DNA of 64,000 nt from Mumia sp. zg.B17 (GTDB taxonomy: Bacteria; Actinomycetota; Actinomycetes; Propionibacteriales; Nocardioidaceae): the NCBI RefSeq assembly GCF_019550915.1, contig NZ_JAHWCI010000003.1, positions 62,001 to 126,000 on the forward strand. Direction: 5' to 3'. The position numbers and the translations under genes are program-made. Below the pieces are notes generated by a model. That model did no database searches. It saw only the letters and a program-made list of their open reading frames with translations, and had not been told where the DNA came from. Position 1 is the first letter of the stretch; every line of letters starts with the position of its first letter. This document shows positions 1 to 10,251 of this stretch, piece by piece.

Positions 1-710
<710 letters not shown>

Positions 711-713
711 CGC

Positions 714-929
714 CTACTCGTCGTCCTCGAGGCGGAACCCGATCTTGAGAGTCACCTGGTAGTGCTCGACCTGGTCTCCCTCGATATGGCCGCGGATCCC
801 TTCGACCTCGAACCAGTCCAGGTGGCGCAAGGTTCGGGAAGCGCGCGAGATGCCGTTGGTGATGGCCTCGGTCACGCTCTCGGACGAGGTGCCGACGATC
901 TCGGTGATGCGGTAGGTGCGGTTCGTCAT
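714..929 (-). CDS. Dodecin family flavin-binding protein
   Basis: A 71-residue protein starting MTNRTYRITEIVGTSSESV and containing LDWFEVEGIRGHI and HYQVTLKIGFRLE, the characteristic dodecin sequence. Dodecins form hollow dodecamers that store or buffer flavins (riboflavin/FMN), and the conserved Trp of 'LDWFEV' stacks on the isoalloxazine ring. The ATG at 929 was chosen over longer upstream starts because it gives the exact family length. It lies directly upstream of the SixA-like gene and is divergent from the DUF3099 gene, with a 42-bp shared 5' region. Confidence 0.9.
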   Translation of the reverse strand: MTNRTYRITEIVGTSSESVTEAITNGISRASRTLRHLDWFEVEGIRGHIEGDQVEHYQVTLKIGFRLEDDE

Positions 930-971
930 GCTGCCCATCATGCCGCTGATCGGCTGGCGTACCGTGGGGGG

Positions 972-1316
972 ATGGAGGATCGTCACGACGACCCGGTCGC
1001 CATCACGACCGCCCAGGTCGGACGCAGCGAGGAGCTTCGCCACCGGCAGAACCGCTATCTGGTGTCGATGCTGATCCGTACGGTCTGCTTCATCATGGCC
1101 GTCGTGGTCACCGGCTGGGCTCGGTGGGTCTTCATCGCCGGAGCCCTGATCCTGCCCTACGTCGCCGTCGTCTTCGCCAACACCGCGCGCCGCAGACCGA
1201 CCGACCAGGCCGACGTCGTCCGCCCGGAGCCGATCGGCGAGCTCGGGACCGGCCCCGTGACGAAGCCCGCCGCCGACGACTCCTCCCCCGAGACAGGACG
1301 CGATGACCGAGACTGA
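972..1316 (+). CDS. DUF3099 family membrane protein
   Basis: A 114-residue protein with two adjacent hydrophobic helices (about residues 33-52 and 55-75) between a short polar N-terminus and a charged C-terminal tail. The sequence 'RRYLVSMLIRT'-type entry to the first helix and 'ARWVFIAGALILPYVAVV' in the second are typical of the actinobacterial DUF3099 family, whose function is unknown. The ATG at 972 follows a G-rich stretch (GTGGGGGG) that can serve as ribosome binding site. The 3' end overlaps the next ORF by 14 bp, suggesting co-transcription. Confidence 0.82.
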   Translation: MEDRHDDPVAITTAQVGRSEELRHRQNRYLVSMLIRTVCFIMAVVVTGWARWVFIAGALILPYVAVVFANTARRRPTDQADVVRPEPIGELGTGPVTKPAADDSSPETGRDDRD

Positions 1317-1524
1317 CCCCGCCGCCGACGCGCCCCTCATCTGCTCGGCGAAGGGTTGCGAGAGTCCCGCGCAGCATGCACTGCTGTGGAACAACCCCAA
1401 GATCCACACGTCCGACCGGCGCAAGACCTGGCTGGCGTGCGACGAGCACGAGGCGTCCCTGCGTCAGTTCTTGTCCGCCCGTGGGTTCTGGAAAGAGACC
1501 CAGCCGCTCTCGGACGGCCTCTAG
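1303..1524 (+). CDS. Small conserved actinobacterial protein with Cys/His pairs
   Basis: A 73-residue protein beginning MTETDPAADAPLICSAKGCE. It contains C-x4-C near residue 14 and a later ACDEHE, a possible zinc-ribbon-like set of ligands, plus conserved Trp residues (LLWNNPKIH, KTWLACDEHE). Short proteins of this type are widespread in actinobacteria and are sometimes labelled 'acetone carboxylase' without support. No function can be assigned from sequence. It overlaps the DUF3099 gene by 14 bp and ends 4 bp into the convergent moaA. Confidence 0.7.
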   Translation: MTETDPAADAPLICSAKGCESPAQHALLWNNPKIHTSDRRKTWLACDEHEASLRQFLSARGFWKETQPLSDGL

Positions 1525-2555
1525 CCGCCGATCGCCGACATCGGGCGGCTGGGCTGCAGGAAGTCGACGTCGTCGATCCCGTGGCCGGGCAGCTTGGTCC
1601 ACAGCGCGCCACGCCAACGGTCGGCGATCTCCGTGTCCGACGCCCCTCCCCGCAACGCCGCTCGAAGGTCTGACTCCTCGCGGGCGAACAGGCAGTTGCG
1701 GACCTGACCGTCGGCGGTCAGGCGTACGCGGTCGCAGTCTCCGCAGAACGGTCGCGTGACCGACGCGATGATGCCGACCGTGGCCGGTCCGCCGTCGACG
1801 AGGAACTCCTCGGCGGGAGCGGAGCCGCGCTCGCGGTCGGCCGGCGACAGCTCGAAGTGCGGCGCGAGGCGCTCGAAGATCTCGTCGGCGGTGACCATCG
1901 AGCCGCGGTCCCACCCGTGCTGGGCGTCGAGCGGCATCTGCTCTATGAAGCGCAGCCGGTATCCGCGCTCGAGGCACCACGCGAGCAGCTCCGGCGCCTG
2001 GCCGTCGTTGATGTCGCGCAGCAGCACGGCGTTGACCTTGACCGGAGCCATCCCGGCCGCCTGGGCTGCCGCCAGCCCAGCAAGGACGTCCGCGTGCCGC
2101 TTGCGCCGGGTGATCCGCTCGAACGTCTCCGGCCGGATCGTGTCGAGGCTGATGTTGACGCGGTCGAGCCCGGCGGCCGCCAGCGCCTGCGCCGTGTGCT
2201 TGAGCCCGAGACCGTTCGACGTCAGCGAGACCGTCGGCGACGGGGAGAGCGCCTTGGTCGCCGAGACGATGTCTACCAACCCGCGGCGGAGCAGCGGCTC
2301 ACCTCCCGTGAACCTGACGTCGGTGATGCCGAGCTGCTCCACGCCGATCGTGACCAGGCGGACGACCTCGTCGTCAGTCAGCGTCTCCGCCGTCGGCATC
2401 CAGTCGAGGCCCTCGGCCGGCATGCAGTACTGGCACCGCAGGTTGCAGCGATCGGTCAGCGACACCCGGAGGTCGGTCGCGACGCGTCCATGTCGGTCGG
2501 CGAGCCCTCCTCGGGTCTCGTCCGGGGCGTGCTGCACGACGGAGTCGGCGGTCAT
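1521..2555 (-). CDS. moaA: GTP 3',8-cyclase MoaA
   Basis: A 344-residue radical SAM enzyme catalysing the first step of molybdenum cofactor synthesis (GTP to 3',8-cyclo-7,8-dihydro-GTP). The SAM-binding 4Fe-4S ligands are C37, C41 and C44 (CNLRCQYC). The GGEP motif is at 84-87. The second cluster is held by C271, C274 and C288. The protein ends in the Gly-Gly dipeptide (AIGG) that MoaA inserts into its active site. No other Mo-cofactor genes are in the window. Confidence 0.96.
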   Translation of the reverse strand: MTADSVVQHAPDETRGGLADRHGRVATDLRVSLTDRCNLRCQYCMPAEGLDWMPTAETLTDDEVVRLVTIGVEQLGITDVRFTGGEPLLRRGLVDIVSATKALSPSPTVSLTSNGLGLKHTAQALAAAGLDRVNISLDTIRPETFERITRRKRHADVLAGLAAAQAAGMAPVKVNAVLLRDINDGQAPELLAWCLERGYRLRFIEQMPLDAQHGWDRGSMVTADEIFERLAPHFELSPADRERGSAPAEEFLVDGGPATVGIIASVTRPFCGDCDRVRLTADGQVRNCLFAREESDLRAALRGGASDTEIADRWRGALWTKLPGHGIDDVDFLQPSRPMSAIGG

Positions 2556-2624
2556 GCCGTCAGTCTAGGCAGGACAACGGCCCTCCCGCCCGGGGCGCGT
2601 GGACCAGTTCGCTACCGTCGTGTT

Positions 2625-3539
2625 GTGTACAGGTTCCTGCTGACGCGACGTTGGATCGCCTTCGCGCTCTTCGTCGCGCTCCTCTCCGGGGTCTGCATCT
2701 GGCTGGGATTCTGGCAGTTCGGCAGGGGGGACCTGCGTGAGGCCCGCAACGAGCTGACCCGGCACAACATGGTCTCGACCCCCGTCGCGCCCGACGAGCT
2801 GGCGACCAGCGACCCCGACGCGTCGCAGCAGCACGAGTGGCGGCGGGTCGAGGTGACCGGGACGTACGACACCGACGCGCAGGTCGTGGTCAAGTACCGC
2901 ACCCGCGAGCAGCGCGGGCCCGGCGTCGACGTCGTCACCCCGCTGCGGACCGATGACGGTCGCGCACTGCTCGTCGAGCGCGGGTGGGTGCCGTCGGCCA
3001 ACACGACGGGCGCCGAGGTCGACATCCCGGAGCCTCCTGCCGGCGAGGTGACCGTCCTGGGCTGGTGGCGGGCCGACGACCACGTGCCCCTGTCGGCGAC
3101 CCAGCCCGACGAGGGCCAGGTCCGCGCCATCTCGACTCTCGGGATGGGGCAGGCGCTCGACTATCCGTTGTACGAGGGCGGCTATCTGGCGCTCGAGGAG
3201 CAGAAGCCGGCCACCGACGGGTTCGTCGCCCCCGAGGGGCCCGAGCTCGGCAGCGGGCCGCACTTCTTCTACGGCGTGCAGTGGTGGTTCTTCGCGGCCC
3301 TGGCCCTCGGCGGGTTCGGGTGGTTCGCCTGGGCCGAGGCCCACCCGCGTGGCCCGCGCAGGGCCGGTCACGCCAGACCGGGCCAGCGTTCGGTGCCCGC
3401 GGCGCGTGCCGCCGCCGAGCGCGCGGCTGCGGCACGCGCCGGCGGCAGCCGTCCGACGGCACCGCCGGCCTCAGAGCGCGCGGATGGCGCCCCCGTCGAC
3501 CGGCAGCATCACGCCGGTGACGTACGAAGCGGCGGGTGA
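2625..3539 (+). CDS. SURF1 family cytochrome oxidase assembly protein
   Basis: A 304-residue membrane protein with the SURF1 layout: a transmembrane helix at about residues 10-30 ending in WLGFWQFGR, a large extracytoplasmic domain, and a second helix at about 215-235 (FYGVQWWFFAALALGGFGW). SURF1/Shy1 proteins help insert heme into the aa3 cytochrome oxidase. The start is GTG at 2625, just before the first helix. The C-terminal tail is Ala/Arg-rich and overlaps the convergent SDR gene by 69 bp. It is divergent from moaA. Confidence 0.88.
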   Translation: MYRFLLTRRWIAFALFVALLSGVCIWLGFWQFGRGDLREARNELTRHNMVSTPVAPDELATSDPDASQQHEWRRVEVTGTYDTDAQVVVKYRTREQRGPGVDVVTPLRTDDGRALLVERGWVPSANTTGAEVDIPEPPAGEVTVLGWWRADDHVPLSATQPDEGQVRAISTLGMGQALDYPLYEGGYLALEEQKPATDGFVAPEGPELGSGPHFFYGVQWWFFAALALGGFGWFAWAEAHPRGPRRAGHARPGQRSVPAARAAAERAAAARAGGSRPTAPPASERADGAPVDRQHHAGDVRSGG

Positions 3540-4235
3540 CAGCAGGAACGCCGCCGCGGCCCCGAACTCCTCCGGGCGCCCGTATCGCCGCAAGGGGATC
3601 GACTCCTCGTGCGCGGCACGTGCTGCCGCCGGGTCCTGCGCCCGACCGTCGAGATAGCGCACCCGCTCGGTGTCGATCCGCGCCGGGAGCAGAGCGTTGA
3701 CGCGTACGCCGTGAGGTCCGAGCTCGTCGGCCAGCTCCTTGACCAGCATCGCGAGACCCGGGCGCAGCCCGTTGCTGATCGCCAGGCCCGCGATCGGCGC
3801 CCGGACCGACGACGAGAGCACGAGCGCGATCGCGCCGCCGTCACCCAGCTCGGGGGCGACCTCCCGCACGGTCCGGACGGCGCCGAGGAAGACCGACTCG
3901 AACGCCGCGCGCCACTGGTCGTCCGTCACGTCCATCACCGTGCCGCCCGGTGGACCGCCGACGCTCAGGACCAGGCCGTCGAGCCTGCCGAACCGGTCGC
4001 GGGCTGCCGCGACGAGCGTCCCGGGCGTCGCCGGATCGGCGTTGTCGGCCGCCACCCCGACGGCATGCTCCGCACCGAGACGGTCCACCGCAGCCTCCAC
4101 CGCGTCCGCGTCGCGCCCGGAGACGACGACGTCGGCTCCCAGGCCGACCAGCGCCTCCGCGGTCGCGAACCCGAGCCCGCGGCTGGCACCGGTGAGGATG
4201 AAGACACGACCCGTGAGGTCGTACGGGGTGCTCAT
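3471..4235 (-). CDS. SDR family oxidoreductase with altered catalytic residues
   Basis: A 254-residue short-chain dehydrogenase/reductase fold. The nucleotide-binding TGASRGLG motif is at residues 15-22, a Ser cluster at 141-143, and the C-terminus PVDGG fits the classical FabG-like group. In place of the active-site YxxxK the protein reads ISNGLRPGL (153-161), so the Tyr position is Ser154 and the Lys position is Arg158. This variant may use another mechanism or be non-catalytic. It overlaps the enoyl-CoA hydratase gene by 4 bp (ATGA), so the two are probably translated together, hinting at acyl-CoA or acyl-ACP metabolism. Confidence 0.85.
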   Translation of the reverse strand: MSTPYDLTGRVFILTGASRGLGFATAEALVGLGADVVVSGRDADAVEAAVDRLGAEHAVGVAADNADPATPGTLVAAARDRFGRLDGLVLSVGGPPGGTVMDVTDDQWRAAFESVFLGAVRTVREVAPELGDGGAIALVLSSSVRAPIAGLAISNGLRPGLAMLVKELADELGPHGVRVNALLPARIDTERVRYLDGRAQDPAAARAAHEESIPLRRYGRPEEFGAAAAFLLSPAASYVTGVMLPVDGGAIRAL

Positions 4236-5023
4236 CGTGCGGTCACCAGCTCGATGAACCGCTCGCGCTGCGCACGCCGCTCCGCTGCGGTCTGCGCGGC
4301 CAGGTCGTGATCACCCGCGCTCTGGAGCAAGCCCTTGGTGGCGCTGACGGCGTGGTGCGGCGCCGCCGTCAGCGCGGCGGCCAGCTCGGCCACGCGGGCG
4401 TCCAGCCCCTCGACCGGGACGATCTCCTGCCCGATCCCGAGCGCGTACGCCTCCTGGGCGGAGACCCACCGTGCGGTTGCGCAGATCTCGAGCGCACGGG
4501 CGTAGCCGACGGCGTCCACCAGCGGCTTGGTGCCGGTGAGGTCGGGCACCAGGCCGAGCGCGGGCTCCTTCATGCACAGCTGCGCGTCGTCGGCCAGCAC
4601 CCTCAGGTCGCAGGCGAGCGCCAGCTGGAAGCCGGCACCGACGGCATGTCCCTGCACCGCGGCGATGGAGATGAAGCGCGGGTCCCGGAGCCAGGTGAAG
4701 CCCTCCTGGTAGGTCGCGATCGTCGCGTCGAACTCCTCCGCGGTTGCGGCGGCGAGCTGAGGGAAGGACGCCTCGCCCTCGATGCCGCTCGGCGACAGCA
4801 TGGCCCGGTCGAGGCCGGCCGAGAACGAGGCGCCCGCGCCGCGCAGCACCACGACACGGACGTCGGGCTCCACGGCGGCACCGACTGCCGCCAGCCCGCG
4901 CCACATGGCCGGAGTCTGCGCGTTGCGGACGTCAGGACGGTTCAAGGTGACCGTGAGGACGGCGCCGTCGACGGCGAGCTCGAGGCCCGCCTCGGCCAGG
5001 GTCTCAGGAGAGGGATACGTCAT
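4232..5023 (-). CDS. Enoyl-CoA hydratase/isomerase family protein
   Basis: A 263-residue crotonase-fold protein. The CoA/oxyanion-hole region 'ASFSAGLD' is at about 65-72, and GHAVGAGFQLALACDLRV at about 125-142 is the family signature. The first catalytic Glu of classical hydratases (the CEL motif) is replaced by Gln133. The second Glu is kept (KEPALGLVP, Glu153). Reaction type is therefore open: hydratase, isomerase or another crotonase reaction. It is first in a two-gene unit with the SDR gene (4-bp overlap). Confidence 0.87.
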   Translation of the reverse strand: MTYPSPETLAEAGLELAVDGAVLTVTLNRPDVRNAQTPAMWRGLAAVGAAVEPDVRVVVLRGAGASFSAGLDRAMLSPSGIEGEASFPQLAAATAEEFDATIATYQEGFTWLRDPRFISIAAVQGHAVGAGFQLALACDLRVLADDAQLCMKEPALGLVPDLTGTKPLVDAVGYARALEICATARWVSAQEAYALGIGQEIVPVEGLDARVAELAAALTAAPHHAVSATKGLLQSAGDHDLAAQTAAERRAQRERFIELVTAR

Positions 5024-5055
5024 GGGGCGAGGCTATCCCCCGCCCTGGTCGCCGC

Positions 5056-6657
5056 TCAGGCGAGGCTGATGAGCTCCTGGTAGTCGGCGGTCCAGAGATC
5101 CTCGACACCGTCGGGGAGGATGAGCACCCGGTCGGGCTGGAGCGCCTCGACCGCGCCCTCGTCGTGGGTGACGAGCACGATGGCGCCCTCGTACGAGCGG
5201 ATCGCCCCGAGCACCTCCTCGCGTGACGCGGGGTCCAGGTTGTTGGTGGGCTCGTCGAGCAGGAGCACGTTGGCCTGGGAGACGATCAGGGTCGCGAGTG
5301 CGAGCCGGGTCTTCTCGCCGCCCGAGAGGACCTTCGCCGGCTTGTGCGCGTCGTCACCGCTGAAGAGGAACGCTCCGAGCACGCTGCGTGCCTGGGTGTC
5401 GGTCAGGTTCGGGGCCGACGACTGCATGTTCTCCAGGACGCTCCGATCGAGGTCCAGGGTCTCGTGCTCCTGGGCGTAGTAGCCCATCTTCAGTCCGTGA
5501 CCCGGACGGATCTCACCGGTGTCCGGAGTGTCGAGACCACCGAGGATCCGTAGCAGCGTCGTCTTGCCGGCACCGTTGAGCCCGAGGATGACCACGCGGC
5601 TCCCCCGGTCGATCGCGAGGTCGACGTCGGTGAAGATCTCCAGCGAGCCGTACGACTTCGACAGGCCCTCGGCCATCAGCGGCGTCTTGCCGACGGGCGC
5701 CGGGGTCGGGAAGTCGATCTTGGCGACCCGGTCGGACGCGCGCTCGCCCTCGAGGCCGGCGAGCATCTTCTCGGCGCGGCGCGCCATGTTCTGCGCGGCG
5801 GTCGCCTTCGTCGCCTTCGCCCGCATCTTGTCGGCCTGTGCCATCAGGGTCGTGGCCTTGCGTTCTGCGTTGGAGCGCTCGCGCTTGCGACGCCGCTCGT
5901 CGGTCTCGCGCTGCTCGAGATACTTGCGCCAGCCCATGTTGTAGACGTCGATCTCGGCACGGTTGGCGTCGAGGTGCAGCACCTTGTTGACGACGTCCTG
6001 CAAGAGCACCACGTCGTGGCTGATGACGACCACACCGCCCTTGTACGACATCAGGAACGAGCGCAGCCACCCGATCGAGTCGGCGTCGAGGTGGTTGGTC
6101 GGCTCATCGAGAAGGAGCGTGTCGGCACCCAGGAAGAGGATGCGCGCGAGCTCGATACGGCGACGCTGGCCGCCCGACAGAGTCTTCAGCGGCTGGTCGA
6201 GGACCCGGTCGGGGAGCCCGAGGCTCGCGGCGATGGTGGCCGCCTCCGACGCCGCGGCGTAGCCACCGCCGGCGTGCAGCTCGGCATCGGCACGCGAGTA
6301 GCGGTTCATCGCGCGGTCGCGCACCGCGTCGTCCTCGGAGCCCATGTCGATCTCCGACCGGCGCAACGTTCGATAGACCTCGTCGAGACCGCGAGCCGAC
6401 AGGATCCGGTCGCGTGCACTCTGCTCGGGGTCTCCCGTGCGGGGGTCCTGCGGGAGGTAGCCGATCGTGCCTCGTCGGGTGATCGTCCCCGCGGTCGGGT
6501 CGCCGCCCTCACCGGCGAGGACCTTGGTCAGCGTCGTCTTGCCGGCGCCGTTGCGTCCGACCAGACCGACTTTGTCTCCGTCGGTCACCTGGAACGTCGC
6601 ACCCGCCATGAGGACCCGGGCACCCACGCGCAGCTCGAGGTCGTGGACGCTGATCAT
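5056..6657 (-). CDS. ABC-F family ATP-binding protein
   Basis: A 533-residue soluble protein with two ABC domains and no membrane segment: Walker A GRNGAGKTT (about 34-42) and GLNGAGKTT in the second half, signatures LSGGQRRR and LSGGEKTR, and Walker B LLLDEPTNHLD and LLLDEPTNNLD. A charged linker rich in Arg/Lys/Ala joins the domains. These are hallmarks of ABC-F proteins, which act on the ribosome (translation factor or antibiotic protection). ATG 6657 (MISVHDLELR) was chosen because the 25 residues upstream are low-complexity; AGGAG lies 10 nt before it. Confidence 0.93.
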   Translation of the reverse strand: MISVHDLELRVGARVLMAGATFQVTDGDKVGLVGRNGAGKTTLTKVLAGEGGDPTAGTITRRGTIGYLPQDPRTGDPEQSARDRILSARGLDEVYRTLRRSEIDMGSEDDAVRDRAMNRYSRADAELHAGGGYAAASEAATIAASLGLPDRVLDQPLKTLSGGQRRRIELARILFLGADTLLLDEPTNHLDADSIGWLRSFLMSYKGGVVVISHDVVLLQDVVNKVLHLDANRAEIDVYNMGWRKYLEQRETDERRRKRERSNAERKATTLMAQADKMRAKATKATAAQNMARRAEKMLAGLEGERASDRVAKIDFPTPAPVGKTPLMAEGLSKSYGSLEIFTDVDLAIDRGSRVVILGLNGAGKTTLLRILGGLDTPDTGEIRPGHGLKMGYYAQEHETLDLDRSVLENMQSSAPNLTDTQARSVLGAFLFSGDDAHKPAKVLSGGEKTRLALATLIVSQANVLLLDEPTNNLDPASREEVLGAIRSYEGAIVLVTHDEGAVEALQPDRVLILPDGVEDLWTADYQELISLA

Positions 6658-6753
6658 GGCGGAGCTGCTCCTGGGAGTGGAAGAAGGTGAGGGGGAGGGC
6701 ACCGACGCCCTCGGAGCCGAGAACCCGGCCACCGACCAGTGTACGGAGTGGTG

Positions 6754-7365
6754 TCAGTCCGCCACGACGACGGACTCGACCACGACCGGCTCGACGGGCA
6801 GGTCCGACTCGGTCGGAACCGCGGCGATCTCGTCGACGACCGCCTTGCTCGCGTCGTCGGCGACCTCGCCGAAGATCGTGTGCCTGCCATCGAGGTGGGG
6901 CGTCGGCACCGTGGTGATGAAGAACTGCGAACCGTTGGTGCCGGGGCCTGCGTTGGCCATCGCCAGCAGGTACGGGCGGTCGAAGGTGAGGTCGTCGACG
7001 ATCTCGTCCTTGAACTCGAATCCGGGCCCGCCCGTGCCCGTACCGAGCGGGTCGCCTCCCTGGATCATGAATCCCGGGATCACCCGGTGGAAGATGGTGC
7101 CGTCGTACAACGGCTCGCCCGTCTTCTCGTCCCCCGACTCCGGGTCGGTCCACGCCTTCTCACCGGTCGCGAGCCCGACGAAGTTCGAGACGGTCGTGGG
7201 CGTCTTGTCGGCGAACAGCGTCACGGTGATGTCGCCGCGGTTGGTCTTGATCGTCGCCTGATCCGCCGAGAAGGAGGCGTCGGCGTCATCGGCCTTCTCG
7301 TCGGTTCCGCAGCCGGCGAGGAGGACCACGGTGAGGGCAGCGACGATCCACGGACGAAGACGCAC
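6754..7365 (-). CDS. Cyclophilin-type peptidyl-prolyl isomerase lipoprotein
   Basis: A 203-residue protein with a lipoprotein signal peptide (lipobox LLAGC, Cys19) followed by a cyclophilin domain: [15 protein letters not shown] and [10 protein letters not shown] are the conserved active-site and binding segments. It probably catalyses cis-trans isomerisation of prolyl bonds in exported proteins on the outer face of the membrane. The start is GTG at 7365, preceded by AGGAG at 8 nt; a longer ORF upstream is not used because the signal peptide begins here. Confidence 0.92.
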   Translation of the reverse strand: MRLRPWIVAALTVVLLAGCGTDEKADDADASFSADQATIKTNRGDITVTLFADKTPTTVSNFVGLATGEKAWTDPESGDEKTGEPLYDGTIFHRVIPGFMIQGGDPLGTGTGGPGFEFKDEIVDDLTFDRPYLLAMANAGPGTNGSQFFITTVPTPHLDGRHTIFGEVADDASKAVVDEIAAVPTESDLPVEPVVVESVVVAD

Positions 7366-7415
7366 GACGAAGACTCCTGGTGTGACGAACGACGAGACGG
7401 GAGACGAGACGGACG

Positions 7416-10223
7416 TCAGGCTACGCCACGGCGATAGCCCGGCAGAATCTCGTCGACGAGCGCCTCCGTTCGTGACGTCACGCCGAGGGGTGAGCCGTGG
7501 GCGGCGACCGCCGCGTACATCTGGTCGGCCACGACCATCGCGTCGTGGCGACCGCTGAACCGCAGGGCGAGCCGCATCGCTGCGCACCACAACGCCTCGC
7601 TGGCCGGGAGTGCGGCGAGCCCTGCGAGAAGCGCGTCCCGCGCACCGTCGGGATCGTCGGCGTTGCTGCACTCGGTGGCCAGCGCTGCGGACGTCATCTC
7701 GACGGCGAGGGCGACGTCGTCCTCGATGCTCAGGTGGGCCAGCCAGGCGTAGCGGCCTTGAGGGGCGTCCTCGAAGGCGGGCCCGCGGACCAGCGACATG
7801 GCGGTGCGCAGTGCTGGGACGCGCGACCGGCTGGCGACGGCGCGGTTGAGCGCCGCCCGGAACCGGTCCCAGTCGCAGGCGAGCGACGATCGACGGATCG
7901 ACCACACGCCGGCGTCGTCGGCGAGCACCGGCTCGCCGGCCGCGGTCGACCCGAGCCACTCCGCGACGCACGCGAGTGTCGCGTCACGGGTCGTCGGGTC
8001 GACGCCGCGGGGCCAGAGCGCACCGGTGAGGACGTTGACGTGGACGCCCTCGGGGTGCAGGGCCAGGTAGGTGACGATCTCCGAGAACAGCTCACGCCGC
8101 TCTTCCTCGAGTGGCCCCGTGGCGCGGACGTGGACCGGCCCGAGCACGTCGACGGAGACGACGACGGGATCGTCGTCGCCGGTGGCGAGCACGGCCTCCT
8201 CCACCACGAGCGCCTCGGCGAGCTCCTCGATCCGCACCGCCGCGGGCTCCGCCGGGAGCTCGAACAACGTGGCGAGACCGCGGTAGGCCTCTGGCGCGAG
8301 CTCCTGTGCAGCGACGTCGACGGCCAGCGGGCCGCTGACGAGCCGGCCCTCCTCGGTCGCGGTCAGCCGTGCGGCACCGTCGGGGCAGTCGCCGACGACG
8401 ACGGCCGCGAGCGCGACCATCGGGTCGGCCGCCCACGCACGCAGGCGCGCGAGGGACGCGGCGTCAGGGACGCCGGAGCAGACCACGAGCTGGAGTCGGA
8501 CCTCCTCGGGGCGCTCGGCGACACGCCGCGCCTCCTGCACCGACTCCACGCCGTACGCACGGCAGGTCGCGCGCTGGTCGTGGGCGACATTGTCGAGTGC
8601 GTCGAGCGCTCGATCGATGTCGCCGACGGCGCGCACGTTGCCGATCCCCGCGACGTCGTCGGCGAACCCGACCAGCGTCACCACCGGGGCGTCGGCCCAC
8701 GGGTGGGTGGCTGTCTCCACCGCGAGACTCATCGCCACGCCGCGGGCGACGTCGGGGTCGCCACCGAGAGAGACGACGCCGTCGTACGACTCGAGGTCGA
8801 GGAGCAGCACCGCGCCGTCGTCGCGGACACCGGCACACACGAGGCCGGGCAGGGCCGAGGGCGACGTGGACGACACGTCCGCGTCGCGAGGGAGCATCCA
8901 GGTGCGCGCGTCGCCGGTGGTGGTCCATCCGGCGGGGAGCGCACGCTCCGGCTCGGTTCGGAAGGCGATGACGAGCCCGTCCGACGACAGCGCGGCCTTC
9001 GCCACGGGGGGCAGCGCCGTCGCGTGCAGTCCGCGGACCGCGCCGGCCAGCCACTGGCCGTCCTTCGGGGCAGCCTCCTGCCTCAGACCGGCCTCCACAC
9101 GCGACGCGATGTCCACCTGAGGGGTCGCCGCGGCGGGTTTCGACCCGCGTGGCCGATCGCCTCCACCTCCTGGGGTCGAGGCGCGGCGGCGCCGCAGGGC
9201 CAGCAGCGCACCCGCCAGCGCGAGACCGCCGGCGACCCCGAAGACCGGGGCCCACTCCCCCACGCCCGACCGCGGCGCGGCGTCGTCGACCACGCTGCCG
9301 GCGCCACCCCCCGCACCCTCCGCGCCGCCCGCCTGGGCCGCGTCGGAGTCCGCACCCGAACCTTCGGCCTGCGAGGTGCCGTCGGGCGCCGACACGGGCG
9401 GCGTCACGTCGTCCCGGGTGGCCTCGACGACCTTCAGACCCGGTCCGCGGGCGTCGTTGGGCATCTTCATGACCCATCCGGGGTGGATGAGGTCGGGATT
9501 GGTGAGCGTACGACCGTCGGGCTGGACGGCGTCGCGGTTCATCGCGTAGATCTCCTTGTAGCGGAACCCGTCTCCCAGGTAGCGCTCCGCGATGTCCCAC
9601 AAGGTGTCGTAATTGCGGTTGTTGGGCGGCTTGACGTCGTAGTACGTCGTCACCTCGCCGCCGCGCTGCTCCGCCTTGGTCGCTCGCGCGAGGTCGGAGG
9701 CGGCGGGACGATCCGCGTCGGCGGTGCGCTCGACCGTCTGGGCCTGCGACGCGACGCGCTCGACGCCGGCCGGGCGGTGCTCGGGGCCGGCCTGGGTGGC
9801 GTTGGCGCCCGGTGCAGCGAGGGTGGCGGTGCCGACCAGGAGCACGAGGGTCGTCACGAGCTTGCGCGCCAAGGCCTGCGTCCCGATCCCGCCGCCGGGG
9901 ACGCGTGGCGCGAGGCCTCGGTGCCGGACCTCTGCGGCGGTCTCGACGACGAGGCAGACGAGGAAGTGCAGCCACGCGAGCCAGACGATGGCAGCGAGGA
10001 CGCTCATCAGGACGTCGGTCGTCAGTGGCTGCTTGATCCAGGCGGTGTCGGGGAGCGCGTCGGGCCACGGCGCTCCGAACGCGGTCCAGAGGGCCCAGGG
10101 CACGCCCACGACGAGGGCGAGGATCGCGATCAGCGCGACCAGCCCGCGAACGACCTCGCCACCGCGCCCACCCTGCTGGGGAGCCACGGGGAGACGGTTG
10201 TTGCTCCTCTGGGTCACGGTCAT
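7416..10223 (-). CDS. Large LysM / BTAD-domain membrane protein at the end of the Tad gene run
   Basis: A 935-residue protein. There are hydrophobic helices at about 27-48, 71-93 and 122-138. A LysM-type domain follows at about 193-256 ([24 protein letters not shown]). After a Gly/Ala/Asp-rich linker comes another helix at about 325-345, then a long cytosolic part. The last ~245 residues read as a bacterial transcriptional activator (BTAD/SARP-like) domain with a winged-helix-like segment ([19 protein letters not shown]). No nucleic-acid-binding function can be proved. A cell-wall-sensing regulator or scaffold for the Tad system is an inference from domain order and from its place after the secreted genes. 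Confidence 0.8.
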   Translation of the reverse strand: MTVTQRSNNRLPVAPQQGGRGGEVVRGLVALIAILALVVGVPWALWTAFGAPWPDALPDTAWIKQPLTTDVLMSVLAAIVWLAWLHFLVCLVVETAAEVRHRGLAPRVPGGGIGTQALARKLVTTLVLLVGTATLAAPGANATQAGPEHRPAGVERVASQAQTVERTADADRPAASDLARATKAEQRGGEVTTYYDVKPPNNRNYDTLWDIAERYLGDGFRYKEIYAMNRDAVQPDGRTLTNPDLIHPGWVMKMPNDARGPGLKVVEATRDDVTPPVSAPDGTSQAEGSGADSDAAQAGGAEGAGGGAGSVVDDAAPRSGVGEWAPVFGVAGGLALAGALLALRRRRASTPGGGGDRPRGSKPAAATPQVDIASRVEAGLRQEAAPKDGQWLAGAVRGLHATALPPVAKAALSSDGLVIAFRTEPERALPAGWTTTGDARTWMLPRDADVSSTSPSALPGLVCAGVRDDGAVLLLDLESYDGVVSLGGDPDVARGVAMSLAVETATHPWADAPVVTLVGFADDVAGIGNVRAVGDIDRALDALDNVAHDQRATCRAYGVESVQEARRVAERPEEVRLQLVVCSGVPDAASLARLRAWAADPMVALAAVVVGDCPDGAARLTATEEGRLVSGPLAVDVAAQELAPEAYRGLATLFELPAEPAAVRIEELAEALVVEEAVLATGDDDPVVVSVDVLGPVHVRATGPLEEERRELFSEIVTYLALHPEGVHVNVLTGALWPRGVDPTTRDATLACVAEWLGSTAAGEPVLADDAGVWSIRRSSLACDWDRFRAALNRAVASRSRVPALRTAMSLVRGPAFEDAPQGRYAWLAHLSIEDDVALAVEMTSAALATECSNADDPDGARDALLAGLAALPASEALWCAAMRLALRFSGRHDAMVVADQMYAAVAAHGSPLGVTSRTEALVDEILPGYRRGVA

Positions 10224-10251
10224 CGCCTTCAGTCCTTCAGTTGCGGGGCGG

